The position numbers were made by a program, and so were the translations under genes. Below are positions 16,670 through 25,057 of a stretch of 36,296 nt of DNA, in pieces (position 1 is the stretch's first letter; each line of letters opens with the position of its first letter). The stretch comes from Candidatus Hydrogenedentota bacterium. GTDB taxonomy: Bacteria; Hydrogenedentota; Hydrogenedentia; Hydrogenedentales; CAITNO01. The stretch is from positions 1 through 36,296 of the forward strand of contig JAAYJI010000297.1 of assembly GCA_012523015.1 (NCBI GenBank), written 5' to 3'. The notes under the pieces were generated by a model that was given only the letters and a program-made list of their open reading frames with translations, was not told the origin of the DNA and did not search any database.

Positions 16670-18007
16670 TCAGCCTTCCTGCTGTTCTGCTTTACGTTCT
16701 TCTGTGAACGCGCAGATTTGGTTGCCGCCGGAACGTTTCGCCAAATACATCATTTCATCGGCATAACGTATGAAGGTCTCCGCGGTGAAGTCCGAATCAT
16801 AGGTAATTAATCCGATGCTCAAGGTGCAATGGTCGAATTTTCGTGTTGCGAAGGAGTTGCGCAAACGTTCCGCAATATTGAAGGCATGGTGCATGCCCGT
16901 TTCAGGAAGAATAATGGTGAACTCATCGCCGCCGTATCGACAGCCAATGTCCACATAACTACGGGTGGACTCGCGTACCATATCCCCAATAGATTTTAAG
17001 ACGGCATTGCCTTCAAGATGACCATAGGTGTCATTATATTGTTTAAAATGGTCTACATCAAATAATAGGAGTGACAGCGGATGGTTTTGACGTTTAGACC
17101 GTTCCATTTCCGATAAGAGCTGTTCGTAAAAATAACGCTGATTGAATAAGCCCGTCAAATCATCGGTAATGCTTTTTTCTTTGAGGGCATTCTCCAATTC
17201 TTTTTGCTCAGTAATATCTTTGATAATGGCGAGTATGGACACGACCTCGCCCGAAGGTTTGCATACCCGGGACAGAGAAATGATTACCGGAATAAAATGC
17301 CCGTCTTCATGGAGCATTTCCGTGCTATAGTTTTGAATTGGCGCTGTTTCCAATTGCTGACGCAGCTGTTCGGATTCATTTTCGCCGCCCTGCAAAAAGC
17401 TGCCGAAAGGGAGACCCATCAGAACATCGGCGCTATAGCCCATCATGAGACTGGTCCCTTTGTTGGCGTAGGTAATATAAAAATCACGGTTCACCGTTAA
17501 GATGGAGTCCATGGAGCTGTTCAGCAGATTATCTAAATAAGTACGAATTTCGCGCAGATTCTTGTTGGCGCGTTTTAACTCTTCCGAAGTCTTCTGCGCC
17601 TCTTCTTGAAACTTCAAATCATCACGGCGTCCTTTTAGATTGCGGTGATAGGATTCGAAGAGTATTTGAATCATAAATTGGAGCTGATCTTGGGTAAACG
17701 GTTTTACGAGCACGTGGTCGGCACCGTCGCGCACGGCATCCAACACCGTATTTTCTTCTGCCTCCGTATAAAGATACAAGATGCTGCTTTCCGGGCTCGC
17801 TTCGGCTATGCGACGAACGGGTGAGGTCTCACCGTTGCAGGGGATACCGGAGCTGCAAACCACCAAGGGGCAGTCCTGTAAGTAGAGATAGTCGCGGGCG
17901 TCACTAAGGTCGGAGAAAAAGTGAAGGGAATAGCTTGCCTTTAAGTACTTTTCTGCTAATTCTTGTGTAACAGAATCTTCATCCAACCACAATATTCGAT
18001 CTGCCAC
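16670..18007 (-). CDS. diguanylate cyclase with degenerate receiver and PAS domains
   Basis: This 445-residue signalling protein has three parts. Residues 1-115 form a response-regulator receiver: the acidic pair D9-E10 and conserved K102 are present, but the phospho-accepting Asp is replaced by Ser52 (VVCSSGIP). Residues about 155-270 form a PAS domain, with a short coiled coil before it. Residues about 278-440 form a GGDEF domain with an intact GGDEF active site (359-363), so it should make cyclic di-GMP. The product-inhibition I-site is imperfect: SYVD (350-353) stands where RxxD is expected. The start is GTG at 18005-18007, supported by AAGGA upstream. No histidine kinase is adjacent. Confidence 0.93.
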   Translation of the reverse strand: MADRILWLDEDSVTQELAEKYLKASYSLHFFSDLSDARDYLYLQDCPLVVCSSGIPCNGETSPVRRIAEASPESSILYLYTEAEENTVLDAVRDGADHVLVKPFTQDQLQFMIQILFESYHRNLKGRRDDLKFQEEAQKTSEELKRANKNLREIRTYLDNLLNSSMDSILTVNRDFYITYANKGTSLMMGYSADVLMGLPFGSFLQGGENESEQLRQQLETAPIQNYSTEMLHEDGHFIPVIISLSRVCKPSGEVVSILAIIKDITEQKELENALKEKSITDDLTGLFNQRYFYEQLLSEMERSKRQNHPLSLLLFDVDHFKQYNDTYGHLEGNAVLKSIGDMVRESTRSYVDIGCRYGGDEFTIILPETGMHHAFNIAERLRNSFATRKFDHCTLSIGLITYDSDFTAETFIRYADEMMYLAKRSGGNQICAFTEERKAEQQEG

Positions 18008-18118
18008 GACAAGTCCTTATCTTACCCTGTAACGGGGACTAATGCAGTTTTGTTTTTCTCATCTACGATTAACACTACTGCCTTACTGCATGAAAGACAT
18101 TCGAGACTGGAAAAACAA

Positions 18119-18349
18119 TTACACAAACTTGATCACACCTACTGCTGCAATAACGGAACCGATCACAATGGCATATTGCAATTTTCCCGGCAGTTTGCTT
18201 TGGTCGATTTCTTTGTTGCCGAGTCCTTGTTGTTGCGCCAAATCTTTATCCGCCGATAGATCGTCGCCGGCGGCGTGGGCGGTCGTGCTGAAAGAAAGAA
18301 CCCACAAGAGAACGACCACACAAACAAGTAAAAGCTTTGCATATTTCAT
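18119..18349 (-). CDS. small exported membrane protein of unknown function
   Basis: A 76-residue protein begins with a typical Sec signal peptide: Lys near the N-terminus, a Leu/Val-rich core and a likely cut after AHA (residues 24-26). The mature part is short and charged, with many Asp, Lys and Gln residues (about 27-55), then ends in one hydrophobic helix (IVIGSVIAAVGVI, about 61-73) with the C-terminus immediately after. The ATG has AGGAG and GAGAAG upstream. It reads in the same direction as the GGDEF gene and starts about 340 nt upstream of it. I do not recognise the family. A single-span periplasmic protein with a C-terminal anchor is the simplest reading. Confidence 0.65.
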   Translation of the reverse strand: MKYAKLLLVCVVVLLWVLSFSTTAHAAGDDLSADKDLAQQQGLGNKEIDQSKLPGKLQYAIVIGSVIAAVGVIKFV

Positions 18350-18544
18350 GACTTCTCAAGCTCCTATCGAATCAATGAGTCTATATTAACTTTCATATAA
18401 GAATAATACCCTTTTAGAGAGAAGTAGTCAAAAAAATTTTATTATTTGAACCCAAGGGGAAGGTCAGCCGTGCGGTAAGCTAAGACCCTTCTCTGTAAAA
18501 AGACCGGAGGCAGCAATCGGCGCCGCCCGGGTTCCGGCTTTTAT

Positions 18545-18574
18545 TTGGATTTCAAGTGGTCAGTACATTATAAT
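18545..18574 (+). promoter_or_regulatory. promoter of the tRNA-Thr gene
   Basis: A perfect TATAAT (18569-18574) lies 18 nt after TTGGAT (18545-18550). The start site would be near 18581, about 40 nt before the tRNA. The -35 box is weak. Confidence 0.5.
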
Positions 18575-18619
18575 TCTTAAAAATTGCTCGAAGCAGTTTA
18601 AATAGTTGTCTTTTTATGC

Positions 18620-18695
18620 GCCGGTGTAGCTCAGATGGTAGAGCAGCTGACTTGTAATCAGCAGGTCGGGGGTTCGATTCCCTTCGCCGGCTCCA
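18620..18695 (+). tRNA. tRNA-Thr (anticodon TGT)
   Basis: A full cloverleaf can be drawn: acceptor arm GCCGGTG/CGCCGGC, D arm GCTC/GAGC, anticodon arm GCTGA/TCAGC with loop CTTGTAA giving anticodon TGT (reads ACA), and T arm GGGGG/CCCTT with loop TTCGATT. The discriminator is T and the 3' CCA is encoded (18693-18695). Length is 76 nt. Confidence 0.97.
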
Positions 18696-18710
18696 TTTTT
18701 TTTCATCGGA

Positions 18711-18734
18711 AAGCCCCTGTTTACAGGGGTTTTT
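18711..18734 (+). terminator. intrinsic terminator after tRNA-Thr
   Basis: CCCCTG (18714-18719) and CAGGGG (18724-18729) form a perfect stem with a TTTA loop, followed by five T (18730-18734). It sits 18 nt after the tRNA. Confidence 0.88.
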
Positions 18735-19050
18735 CTGTATATCGCCCCCCGCATGCGCATCCGCATCCAAACTGCTTATAGTGCCAATATATGACTCAAA
18801 ATGACCCCGAAAGCCGGTAGTTGATGAGCAATCTAATGAGCAGAGATTTGAGCCATTTGATGAGCCATGCTGAAGCCCCCTATCCTCCGGGTCGGATACC
18901 GCTGCTTTCGCATCCGCATCTCTCCATACCGGGGAATCTGCGCGCCCCTGCGTGCCTTTGTATTTAATTATGTTAAGATTTTGGAATGGTCGTTACCGGT
19001 ATTTTGAACACTTCTTAATCTGTGGCTCAATCAAAGGCGAGGATCTTTCT
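18735..19050. other. spacer downstream of tRNA-Thr with short direct repeats
   Basis: No supported gene is present. A 12-mer CGCATCCGCATC occurs twice (18756-18767 and 18909-18920), and a TGATGAGC-like unit occurs three times between them (about 18823-18865). The 3' sequence of the tRNA is not repeated elsewhere in the window, so no attachment-site pair is visible. The last 100 nt lead into the rhamnosidase gene. Confidence 0.5.
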
Positions 19051-22000
19051 ATGAAGCCTGCGTTAGTACAAGGCGCGGCGGCGCTGTTGTTTTTGGTGGC
19101 GGTGATGGGCGGTGGCGTATGTCCTGTGGTCTGGGGTGCGGACGATCTTTTTGATCGTTTTAGTGAAATGTCCAGCGACAGCAGACCTCATACACGATGG
19201 TGGTGGATGGGGAATGCCTTGCGCAAAGAAGATATAAGGTGGCAGTTGGATCAAATGCGTGAACAGGGCATAGGCGGCGTGGAACAAATCACCATGGATC
19301 CTGTGTATACACGGGGAAATCATGCCTATCTGTCGCCGGAATATTTTGAGCTCCTCCGTTTTGCCGTTGCGGAGGCAGCGAAACGGGATCTATCATTTTC
19401 AATCAATTTTGGCGGGCCCGGCTGGATTTGGGGCGGTGATTGGGTTCCGAAAGAAGATCAGAGTCAGGTGATGCTTGCCAGTTTTTTGGATGTGGAAGGG
19501 CCTCACTATGTTGATGAGACTTTGCCCAAAGAAGCTTTTATGAATCCCGCCGACATGGAACGCTCCATGGCCTTTATTGATGATGAAGATCAGTTGTGTG
19601 AGGTTGTGGCTGCCCGCATATCGGAAGGCAAGTTGGCGGCCGACAGCTTGACGCTCTTGTCACCTTTCGTGAAAGAGGGCTTGCTGCAATGGCAGGTGCC
19701 TGAGGGGAAGTGGCGTATTATGGCCTTTTGGCTGAGCCGCCGAGACAACAGCCTGGCGGTGAATCATCTGAACCGGGAAGCGATGGAGCGCTATTGCGAA
19801 AGACTGGGTGCTCAGTACAGTGCCGCTCTCGGCGATTATATGGGTACCACCGTAGAATCCTTTTTCGGTGATAGTTTCGAGGTGCCTATTTACCGCAACG
19901 GTCTGTATTGGAGTGCCGACTTTTTGGATCGTTTCGAAAAAGAAATGGGATATGCACTTACTCTTTGGCTGCCTGCGCTGTGGTGGGAGGTAGATGATTT
20001 ATCCTCCAAAATTCGATACGATGTCAACGCTTTTTTGCACAAACGAGGGTTGGATGCTTTCTTCGGCGTATTTTTGGATTGGTGTTCGCGCCATGGCGTA
20101 GGCGGGCGCATTCAGCCCTATGGCTTTGTCACCGACACGATTGAGGGTGCCGGTAAAGCATATATACCCGAAATGGAAATTACGCCGGGAGAAAAGGACG
20201 CTGTACCTTGGTATGATCCCCGCATCGGTCCTCGTGCCTACGTGACATCGGGGGCGCATCTATATGGTCGAAATATTGTGAGTGCTGAGGCATTTACCTA
20301 TCTGCATTGGCAGCCTTACCGTGCGACTTTGGAAGAACTTAAAATTGCAACGGACGGATTTCTCTGTGCCGGCGCGAACAAGATTTATAACCACGGCTTT
20401 ATTGCATCACCGGAACGCCATATCGTTCCGACACGGGGGTTCTTTTCGGCGATCCGCATCAGCCCCGAAAATATTTGGTGGCGTCATTATCATTACTTGT
20501 CCTCTTACACCGCCCGCTGCTGTGCCGCACTGCGTTATGGTCAGCCTGTCGTGGATATTGCGGTCTATTCACCTTTGGCGAATCAATGGACAAAGAGCGT
20601 GTTAAACGCGCGTAAATGGACCCGTGAATTTGATTTCGGTGAGTTGGGGCATCTGCTCTCTGTTAATGGCTATGCCTTCGATTTGGTCAATGACGAGGTG
20701 TTGCAGCGCGCGGATTTAGATGACGGTAAGCTCCGTTTAGGGGAGATGGAATACGAGTTGTTGATTCTGCCCGCTATTGAATCTCTACCCGTTGAAAGCA
20801 TGCTGCAACTTAAAACCTATATAGTTGGGGGCGGAACGGTTGTCGCACTGGAACGAGTTCCGGAATTCTCTACGGGATTCCACGAATATGCTGCGCGGGA
20901 TGAAGAAGTGCGCCAATTGAGTGCAGAACTCTTCACTATGCCTGCGGGGGCGAAGCAGGCCGGAGAAAAGCACTGCGGCAAAGGCAGAAGTTTTTGTCTC
21001 CGTCAAGTGCTGGATCGACAAGATCCTTTGGATTGGCATTTGGCTCCCTTTGACCCATTTTTGAAGACGTTGCGTGAAATCACCGTACCGGATTTGGAAA
21101 GTGAACGAACTCCAGCCGGTCGGGGAAACAAGGAAGGACTTGCCTTTGTCCATCGTCGTTCTGCGGACAGGGATATTTATTTCGTAACCAATCTGCAATA
21201 TACACCGAGCATTGCACCCTTGGGCTTCCGTCAGGCGCAGGGATGTCCATTTCGGTGGGATCCCCACACAGGAACGGGTCATGCCCTTGCTGCCTATAGG
21301 CGGGAGGGAAGCTATACAGAACTGCCGCTTTCATTAGCGCCTTTCGAGTCCGCTCTGATTGTATTTGAACATTCTAATGATGGCGCTGCGAAAAATCCCC
21401 ATGTGCTAAGGAGCGACTTTGCCGAGATTCTTGATGCCGGTGTGCAAGGCTTCACGGCGCTTGCCGACCATAACGGTATTCATCACTACCACTTTCATGA
21501 TGGCAGCGCCGTCGTTAAGGGTACGTCTCAGGTTGAGGGATTGCCTGCAGACTTCGAGATCAGCGGCACGTGGACCCTTAAGTTTCCGAGCACGGAAACT
21601 TTTCTCACAGAGCGGCACTGGTCGGTGCTGCGGTCTTGGACAAAAGAATCTGACTTACGTCATTTCAGCGGAACGGCACATTATTCTATTAATTTCGAAC
21701 TTCCCGAATGTTACAGCGCGCCTGATATACGGTTAAGGTTGTCTGCGGGCGCGGTGGGGAATATAGCCGTTCTCTCGATGAACGGCCGCCCCGTGGGTGT
21801 GCACTGGATGAATGGACAGGAATTTGAATTGGAGGGAATTATCGGGTCGGGAGAAAACACGCTCCATCTTGAGGTGACCAATACGCTGATCAATCGCGTG
21901 GCGGGAATGGAGACTTTCCCGGATGTGCCCGAAGCCTTGCGCCCGATCTTTGGTGAAACTGCTGTTTCTTCGGAGCACGCCACAGCGGTATTGACCGGAT

Positions 22001-22086
22001 TTGAGCCTTTGCCGCTTTCGGGCTTGTTGGGCCCGGTACGCATTAAAGCCTTGCGCGAAGTGACCGTAGCCCCTGCGAATTTATGA
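19051..22086 (+). CDS. exported GH106-type alpha-L-rhamnosidase-like glycoside hydrolase
   Basis: This large exported protein of 1011 residues starts with a Sec-type signal peptide (MKPALVQGAAALLFLVAVMG, cut near WGA). The mature N-terminus PHTRWWWMGNALRKEDI...QLDQMREQGIGGVE and the segments LSPEYFELLRFAVAEA and NFGGPGWIWGG are characteristic of GH106, whose known members remove alpha-L-rhamnose from plant and algal polysaccharides. The C-terminal quarter contains a beta-sandwich of the kind seen at the end of these proteins (about FSGTAHYSINFELP to SGENTLHLEVTN) and a final SGLLGPVRI motif. The ATG at 19051 is preferred because GAGGA lies just upstream and the signal peptide follows at once; an earlier in-frame start would add 33 residues without a leader character. 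It is the first gene of the plus-strand accessory cluster. Confidence 0.88.
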   Translation: MKPALVQGAAALLFLVAVMGGGVCPVVWGADDLFDRFSEMSSDSRPHTRWWWMGNALRKEDIRWQLDQMREQGIGGVEQITMDPVYTRGNHAYLSPEYFELLRFAVAEAAKRDLSFSINFGGPGWIWGGDWVPKEDQSQVMLASFLDVEGPHYVDETLPKEAFMNPADMERSMAFIDDEDQLCEVVAARISEGKLAADSLTLLSPFVKEGLLQWQVPEGKWRIMAFWLSRRDNSLAVNHLNREAMERYCERLGAQYSAALGDYMGTTVESFFGDSFEVPIYRNGLYWSADFLDRFEKEMGYALTLWLPALWWEVDDLSSKIRYDVNAFLHKRGLDAFFGVFLDWCSRHGVGGRIQPYGFVTDTIEGAGKAYIPEMEITPGEKDAVPWYDPRIGPRAYVTSGAHLYGRNIVSAEAFTYLHWQPYRATLEELKIATDGFLCAGANKIYNHGFIASPERHIVPTRGFFSAIRISPENIWWRHYHYLSSYTARCCAALRYGQPVVDIAVYSPLANQWTKSVLNARKWTREFDFGELGHLLSVNGYAFDLVNDEVLQRADLDDGKLRLGEMEYELLILPAIESLPVESMLQLKTYIVGGGTVVALERVPEFSTGFHEYAARDEEVRQLSAELFTMPAGAKQAGEKHCGKGRSFCLRQVLDRQDPLDWHLAPFDPFLKTLREITVPDLESERTPAGRGNKEGLAFVHRRSADRDIYFVTNLQYTPSIAPLGFRQAQGCPFRWDPHTGTGHALAAYRREGSYTELPLSLAPFESALIVFEHSNDGAAKNPHVLRSDFAEILDAGVQGFTALADHNGIHHYHFHDGSAVVKGTSQVEGLPADFEISGTWTLKFPSTETFLTERHWSVLRSWTKESDLRHFSGTAHYSINFELPECYSAPDIRLRLSAGAVGNIAVLSMNGRPVGVHWMNGQEFELEGIIGSGENTLHLEVTNTLINRVAGMETFPDVPEALRPIFGETAVSSEHATAVLTGFEPLPLSGLLGPVRIKALREVTVAPANL

Positions 22087-22276
22087 GAAAGGGATTGATT
22101 TCAGAGACGGGAGTGTGTTCTACGTCGCCTTGTCCGCCCTATGGCGTTGCATCGCCGCTGACTCATGTTGCATTTAATTTGCATGGATAAAAGGAATTAG
22201 TCTTTAATAGAGTTGTTGTTGGTTGTATGGCTATCGTCCCGCAAGTATGGATCTGTCTCATAAGGAGTATGTTGAA

Positions 22277-23509
22277 ATGGAACAAAATTCTAAGAGTAGC
22301 TGTGAGCGTCGAAGCTTTTTGAAGACGGCGGCATTGACCGCTGCCGGTCTTTCCATATTGCCGTCCCGAGCAGTCTTTGGATTTGATGCCAATAGTAAGA
22401 TTGAATTGGGCATTGTTGGCTGCGGCGGGCGGGGCAATTGGATTGGACGCCTCTTCGAGAAACACGGCAATGCGAAAGTCGTCGCTGTCCATGATTATTT
22501 TAAAGATCGCTGCGATGAGGCACAACAAATCTTTAGTCTTGATGAGGGGCGCTGTCATAGCCAATTAGACGGCTACGAGGCTTTGGTGGCGGGATCGCTG
22601 GATGCCGTGGCCGTGGAAAGTCCGCCCTATTTTCATCCGGACCAATCGGTGGCGGCCTTGGACGCCGGCAAACATTTGTATTTGGCGAAACCCATTGCGG
22701 TCGATGTGCCGGGCTGTCAGGCGATTGTGGATGCGGCACAACGCAACAAGAGTAAACTCTCGGCCTGGGTTGATTTCCAGACCCGTGCAAACGATTCTTT
22801 CATCGGCGCCGCTGAGCGTATCCATGAGGGTTTTATCGGAAAGCCTGTATCCGGTCAATTCTATTATTATTGCGAACGGCTCCACCAGAAAACCCCCGCT
22901 CGCAATGAAACCGCCCGCCTGCGCAACTGGTCTTTCGATATAGCGCTGTCCGGCGATATTATTGTGGAGCAGAATATCCACGTCATAGACGTGGCCAACT
23001 GGTATCTGCAGGGGCATCCGCTGAAGGCACGTGGTGTGGGCGGGCGCAAGGCGCGCATCGATATCGGGGATTGTTGGGATCATTTCATCGTCACCTACAC
23101 CTATGCCGATGAGGTGTTGGTAGACTTTAGTTCGGGACAATTTACCTATGGCTACGGCGATTTATGTATGCGTCTTTACGGCTCGGAAGGTACCGTCGAT
23201 TCTCATTACGGCGGCGATGTCGTTCTGCGCGGCAAAAATAAATCCTGGGAAGGCGAAAAGACCAATACCATTTATGAATCCGGTGCCGTGACGAATATCA
23301 TCAAATTCTGCGACAGTATCCGCAACAGCACGCCCATTGATAATACGGAAGAATCTGCGCACAGCACGATGACCGCCATCCTCGGCCGAATGGCGGCGTA
23401 TACGGGCGAAGAAGTGACGTGGGAGCAGATGGCCGCTTCAACAGAGCAGCTGGATCCGAAGTTGGATCTTCCCGCCGACGGACATTTGGAAGCCCTCGTC
23501 CGCGGCTGA
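22277..23509 (+). CDS. Tat-exported Gfo/Idh/MocA oxidoreductase
   Basis: This 410-residue oxidoreductase has a Tat leader (CERRSFLKTAALTAAG, R11-R12). The NAD(P)-binding motif GIVGCGGRGNW (45-55) and the family motif AKPIAVD (137-143, catalytic-type lysine K138 kept, preceding Glu changed to Ala) follow, with ENIHVIDVANW and similar segments in the substrate domain. Tat export means the cofactor is loaded before crossing the membrane, as shown for glucose-fructose oxidoreductase. The ATG at 22277 is chosen because AAGGAG lies 9 nt upstream. It follows the rhamnosidase and precedes an exported TIM-barrel gene by 90 nt. The likely job is redox chemistry on a sugar or glycoside in the periplasm; the substrate is unknown. 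Confidence 0.92.
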   Translation: MEQNSKSSCERRSFLKTAALTAAGLSILPSRAVFGFDANSKIELGIVGCGGRGNWIGRLFEKHGNAKVVAVHDYFKDRCDEAQQIFSLDEGRCHSQLDGYEALVAGSLDAVAVESPPYFHPDQSVAALDAGKHLYLAKPIAVDVPGCQAIVDAAQRNKSKLSAWVDFQTRANDSFIGAAERIHEGFIGKPVSGQFYYYCERLHQKTPARNETARLRNWSFDIALSGDIIVEQNIHVIDVANWYLQGHPLKARGVGGRKARIDIGDCWDHFIVTYTYADEVLVDFSSGQFTYGYGDLCMRLYGSEGTVDSHYGGDVVLRGKNKSWEGEKTNTIYESGAVTNIIKFCDSIRNSTPIDNTEESAHSTMTAILGRMAAYTGEEVTWEQMAASTEQLDPKLDLPADGHLEALVRG

Positions 23510-23599
23510 TGTCAGGCCCGTGATGGATATGGCAGGCGCACTTGTGTTTAAATCAAAAGTATATAGAAACAATCATCGTTATCAAGGAGGATTCGTTCA

Positions 23600-24493
23600 A
23601 TGACAAGTACACGACGTGAATTTATGAAAGCGGGCGCTTTTGGAGCTGCCGGTCTTTTGTGGGCGTCTCAGCTCCGTGCAGAAGCAGGCTTGGATATTAA
23701 AATCGGCGCTTGCGACTGGTCTTTTCAGGAGACCTGCAAGCCGGAAGGCTTGGCAGTGGCTAAGGCATTGGGTATGGATGGATTGGAAATATCCTCTACC
23801 GACGAGGCGGGGGAAGTGTTGAAGATTGCCGATCCCGCGTTTCAGGCCGCCTATAAAGACGCCATGGCAGAAACAGGGACGACGGTTCCTTCTATTGCAT
23901 TGGGATTAATGAATGAATATCCCTTGGCAAGCGATGAACGGGGGCCTGCATGGCTGGAGCAGACCATTGGCGGGGCTAAAGAGCTGGGCTCAAAAGTCAT
24001 CTTGGTTGCTTTCTTCGGCAAAGGCGATCTGTTGCAGCGCAAAAGCCTCTTAGGCGGCAGCGGTAATCTGAAAGAGGATGAGGTGGAAGTGGTTGTTGAA
24101 CGGTTAAAAGTGGCCGCCAAGTTGGCAGCTGATGCGGGCGTGATTCTCGGATTAGAAAATACCTTGTCGGCGACACAAAACCTGAGCATCCTCGAAAAAG
24201 TACAAAGCGATGCGGTACAGGTCTATTATGATGTGGGCAATTCCACGAGCGGCGGCTATGACATTGCCGAAGAAATACGCAGGCTCGATGAACGTATCTG
24301 TCAGATCCATTTTAAGGATGGCGGCAGTTTCTTGGGAGAAGGCAGGGTCGACATGGACGCTGTTGAAAAGGCGATGAAAGATATCCGATACGAAGGTTGG
24401 GTCGTATTGGAGACGGCTATTCGTCAAAACGACCGCGACGGGAGTTTTCAGAAGAACATCGATTTTGTCAAGAACATGTTTGCGTTAGGATGA
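23600..24493 (+). CDS. Tat-exported AP-endonuclease-2-like TIM-barrel isomerase/lyase
   Basis: This 297-residue protein has a Tat leader (STRREFMKAGAFGAAGLL, R5-R6) and a xylose-isomerase-like TIM barrel. The metal-site residues appear in order: LGLENTLSA (Glu), VYYDVGNSTS (Asp), CQIHFKDGG (His, Asp) and WVVLETA (Glu). A strong AAGGAGG ribosome site precedes the ATG. It follows an exported Gfo/Idh oxidoreductase and is 10 nt from the MerR-type regulator gene, so all three are probably cotranscribed. Related barrels act as isomerases or epimerases, or, when paired with Gfo/Idh enzymes, as lyases of oxidised glycosides. Which chemistry applies here is open. Confidence 0.9.
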   Translation: MTSTRREFMKAGAFGAAGLLWASQLRAEAGLDIKIGACDWSFQETCKPEGLAVAKALGMDGLEISSTDEAGEVLKIADPAFQAAYKDAMAETGTTVPSIALGLMNEYPLASDERGPAWLEQTIGGAKELGSKVILVAFFGKGDLLQRKSLLGGSGNLKEDEVEVVVERLKVAAKLAADAGVILGLENTLSATQNLSILEKVQSDAVQVYYDVGNSTSGGYDIAEEIRRLDERICQIHFKDGGSFLGEGRVDMDAVEKAMKDIRYEGWVVLETAIRQNDRDGSFQKNIDFVKNMFALG

Positions 24494-24503
24494 TCGCAGC
24501 ACT

Positions 24504-24860
24504 ATGGTTGCGGGTGAAAAAACGAACAAACTTCTCTCCATTTCTGAAGTGAGTGAATTGACCCATGTGAAAGTTCACACACTCCGCCAATGGGAAGACC
24601 GCTTTCCGCAGTTGAATCCGAGGCGGCTGCCTTCAGGCAATCGCGCCTATACGGAGCATGACATCAAAATTGTCCGCCGCATCAAAAGCATGTTGCATCA
24701 TGACGGCATGACCACGAAGGGCGCGCGTATCAAGCTCGCCCAGGAGTTGCGGGAAATCAGTAAGCCCAAAGACTTCCATGAAATGCGTAATCTTGCCGAC
24801 CAAATCGCTGAAGAAGCACGGGCCATTCTTGACTTGCTGGATGAGACCGGCATCCCCTAA
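24504..24860 (+). CDS. MerR-family DNA-binding regulator
   Basis: A 118-residue protein with a MerR-type winged helix-turn-helix: LLSISEVSELTHVKVHTLRQWEDRFPQL (residues about 10-37) then a wing with NPRRLPSGNRAYTEHDI and the helix VRRIKSMLHHDGMTTKGARIKL. The closing helix (about 80-115) is short and could form a dimer coil. There are no cysteines for metal sensing and no effector domain. The sequence is close to the small MerR proteins often found beside pheT/ihfA, which makes its place inside a sugar-enzyme cluster unusual. It starts 10 nt after the TIM-barrel gene and is the only local candidate regulator of the 22277-26272 genes. Ligand unknown. Confidence 0.86.
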   Translation: MVAGEKTNKLLSISEVSELTHVKVHTLRQWEDRFPQLNPRRLPSGNRAYTEHDIKIVRRIKSMLHHDGMTTKGARIKLAQELREISKPKDFHEMRNLADQIAEEARAILDLLDETGIP

Positions 24861-25057
24861 GCCTCGTAGTGCGTGGTCCGGGTGCTGTTATATAATGAAG
24901 TCTGAAAAACAGCCTGTTCCCGGCTTCGCGAGGATTGCCTGTGCTTGTCAGAAAGGGGCTGCAATAACGGACTTTCATGGTTGTTGTTCAATCGTGTCGG
25001 AGATATCACGTTGACCGAAATTTATAAATAGAATGGAAACGAGAAAGGACTCTATCA

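Noticed and set aside
18552-18770. A minus-strand frame encoding an ESNPRPADYKSAALPSELHR peptide
   Set aside because: This well-known spurious peptide is the reverse complement of the tRNA-Thr gene, not a protein.
18735-19050. Integrase remnant downstream of tRNA-Thr
   Set aside because: Neither strand gives a translated segment with tyrosine-recombinase residues; only short direct repeats are present.
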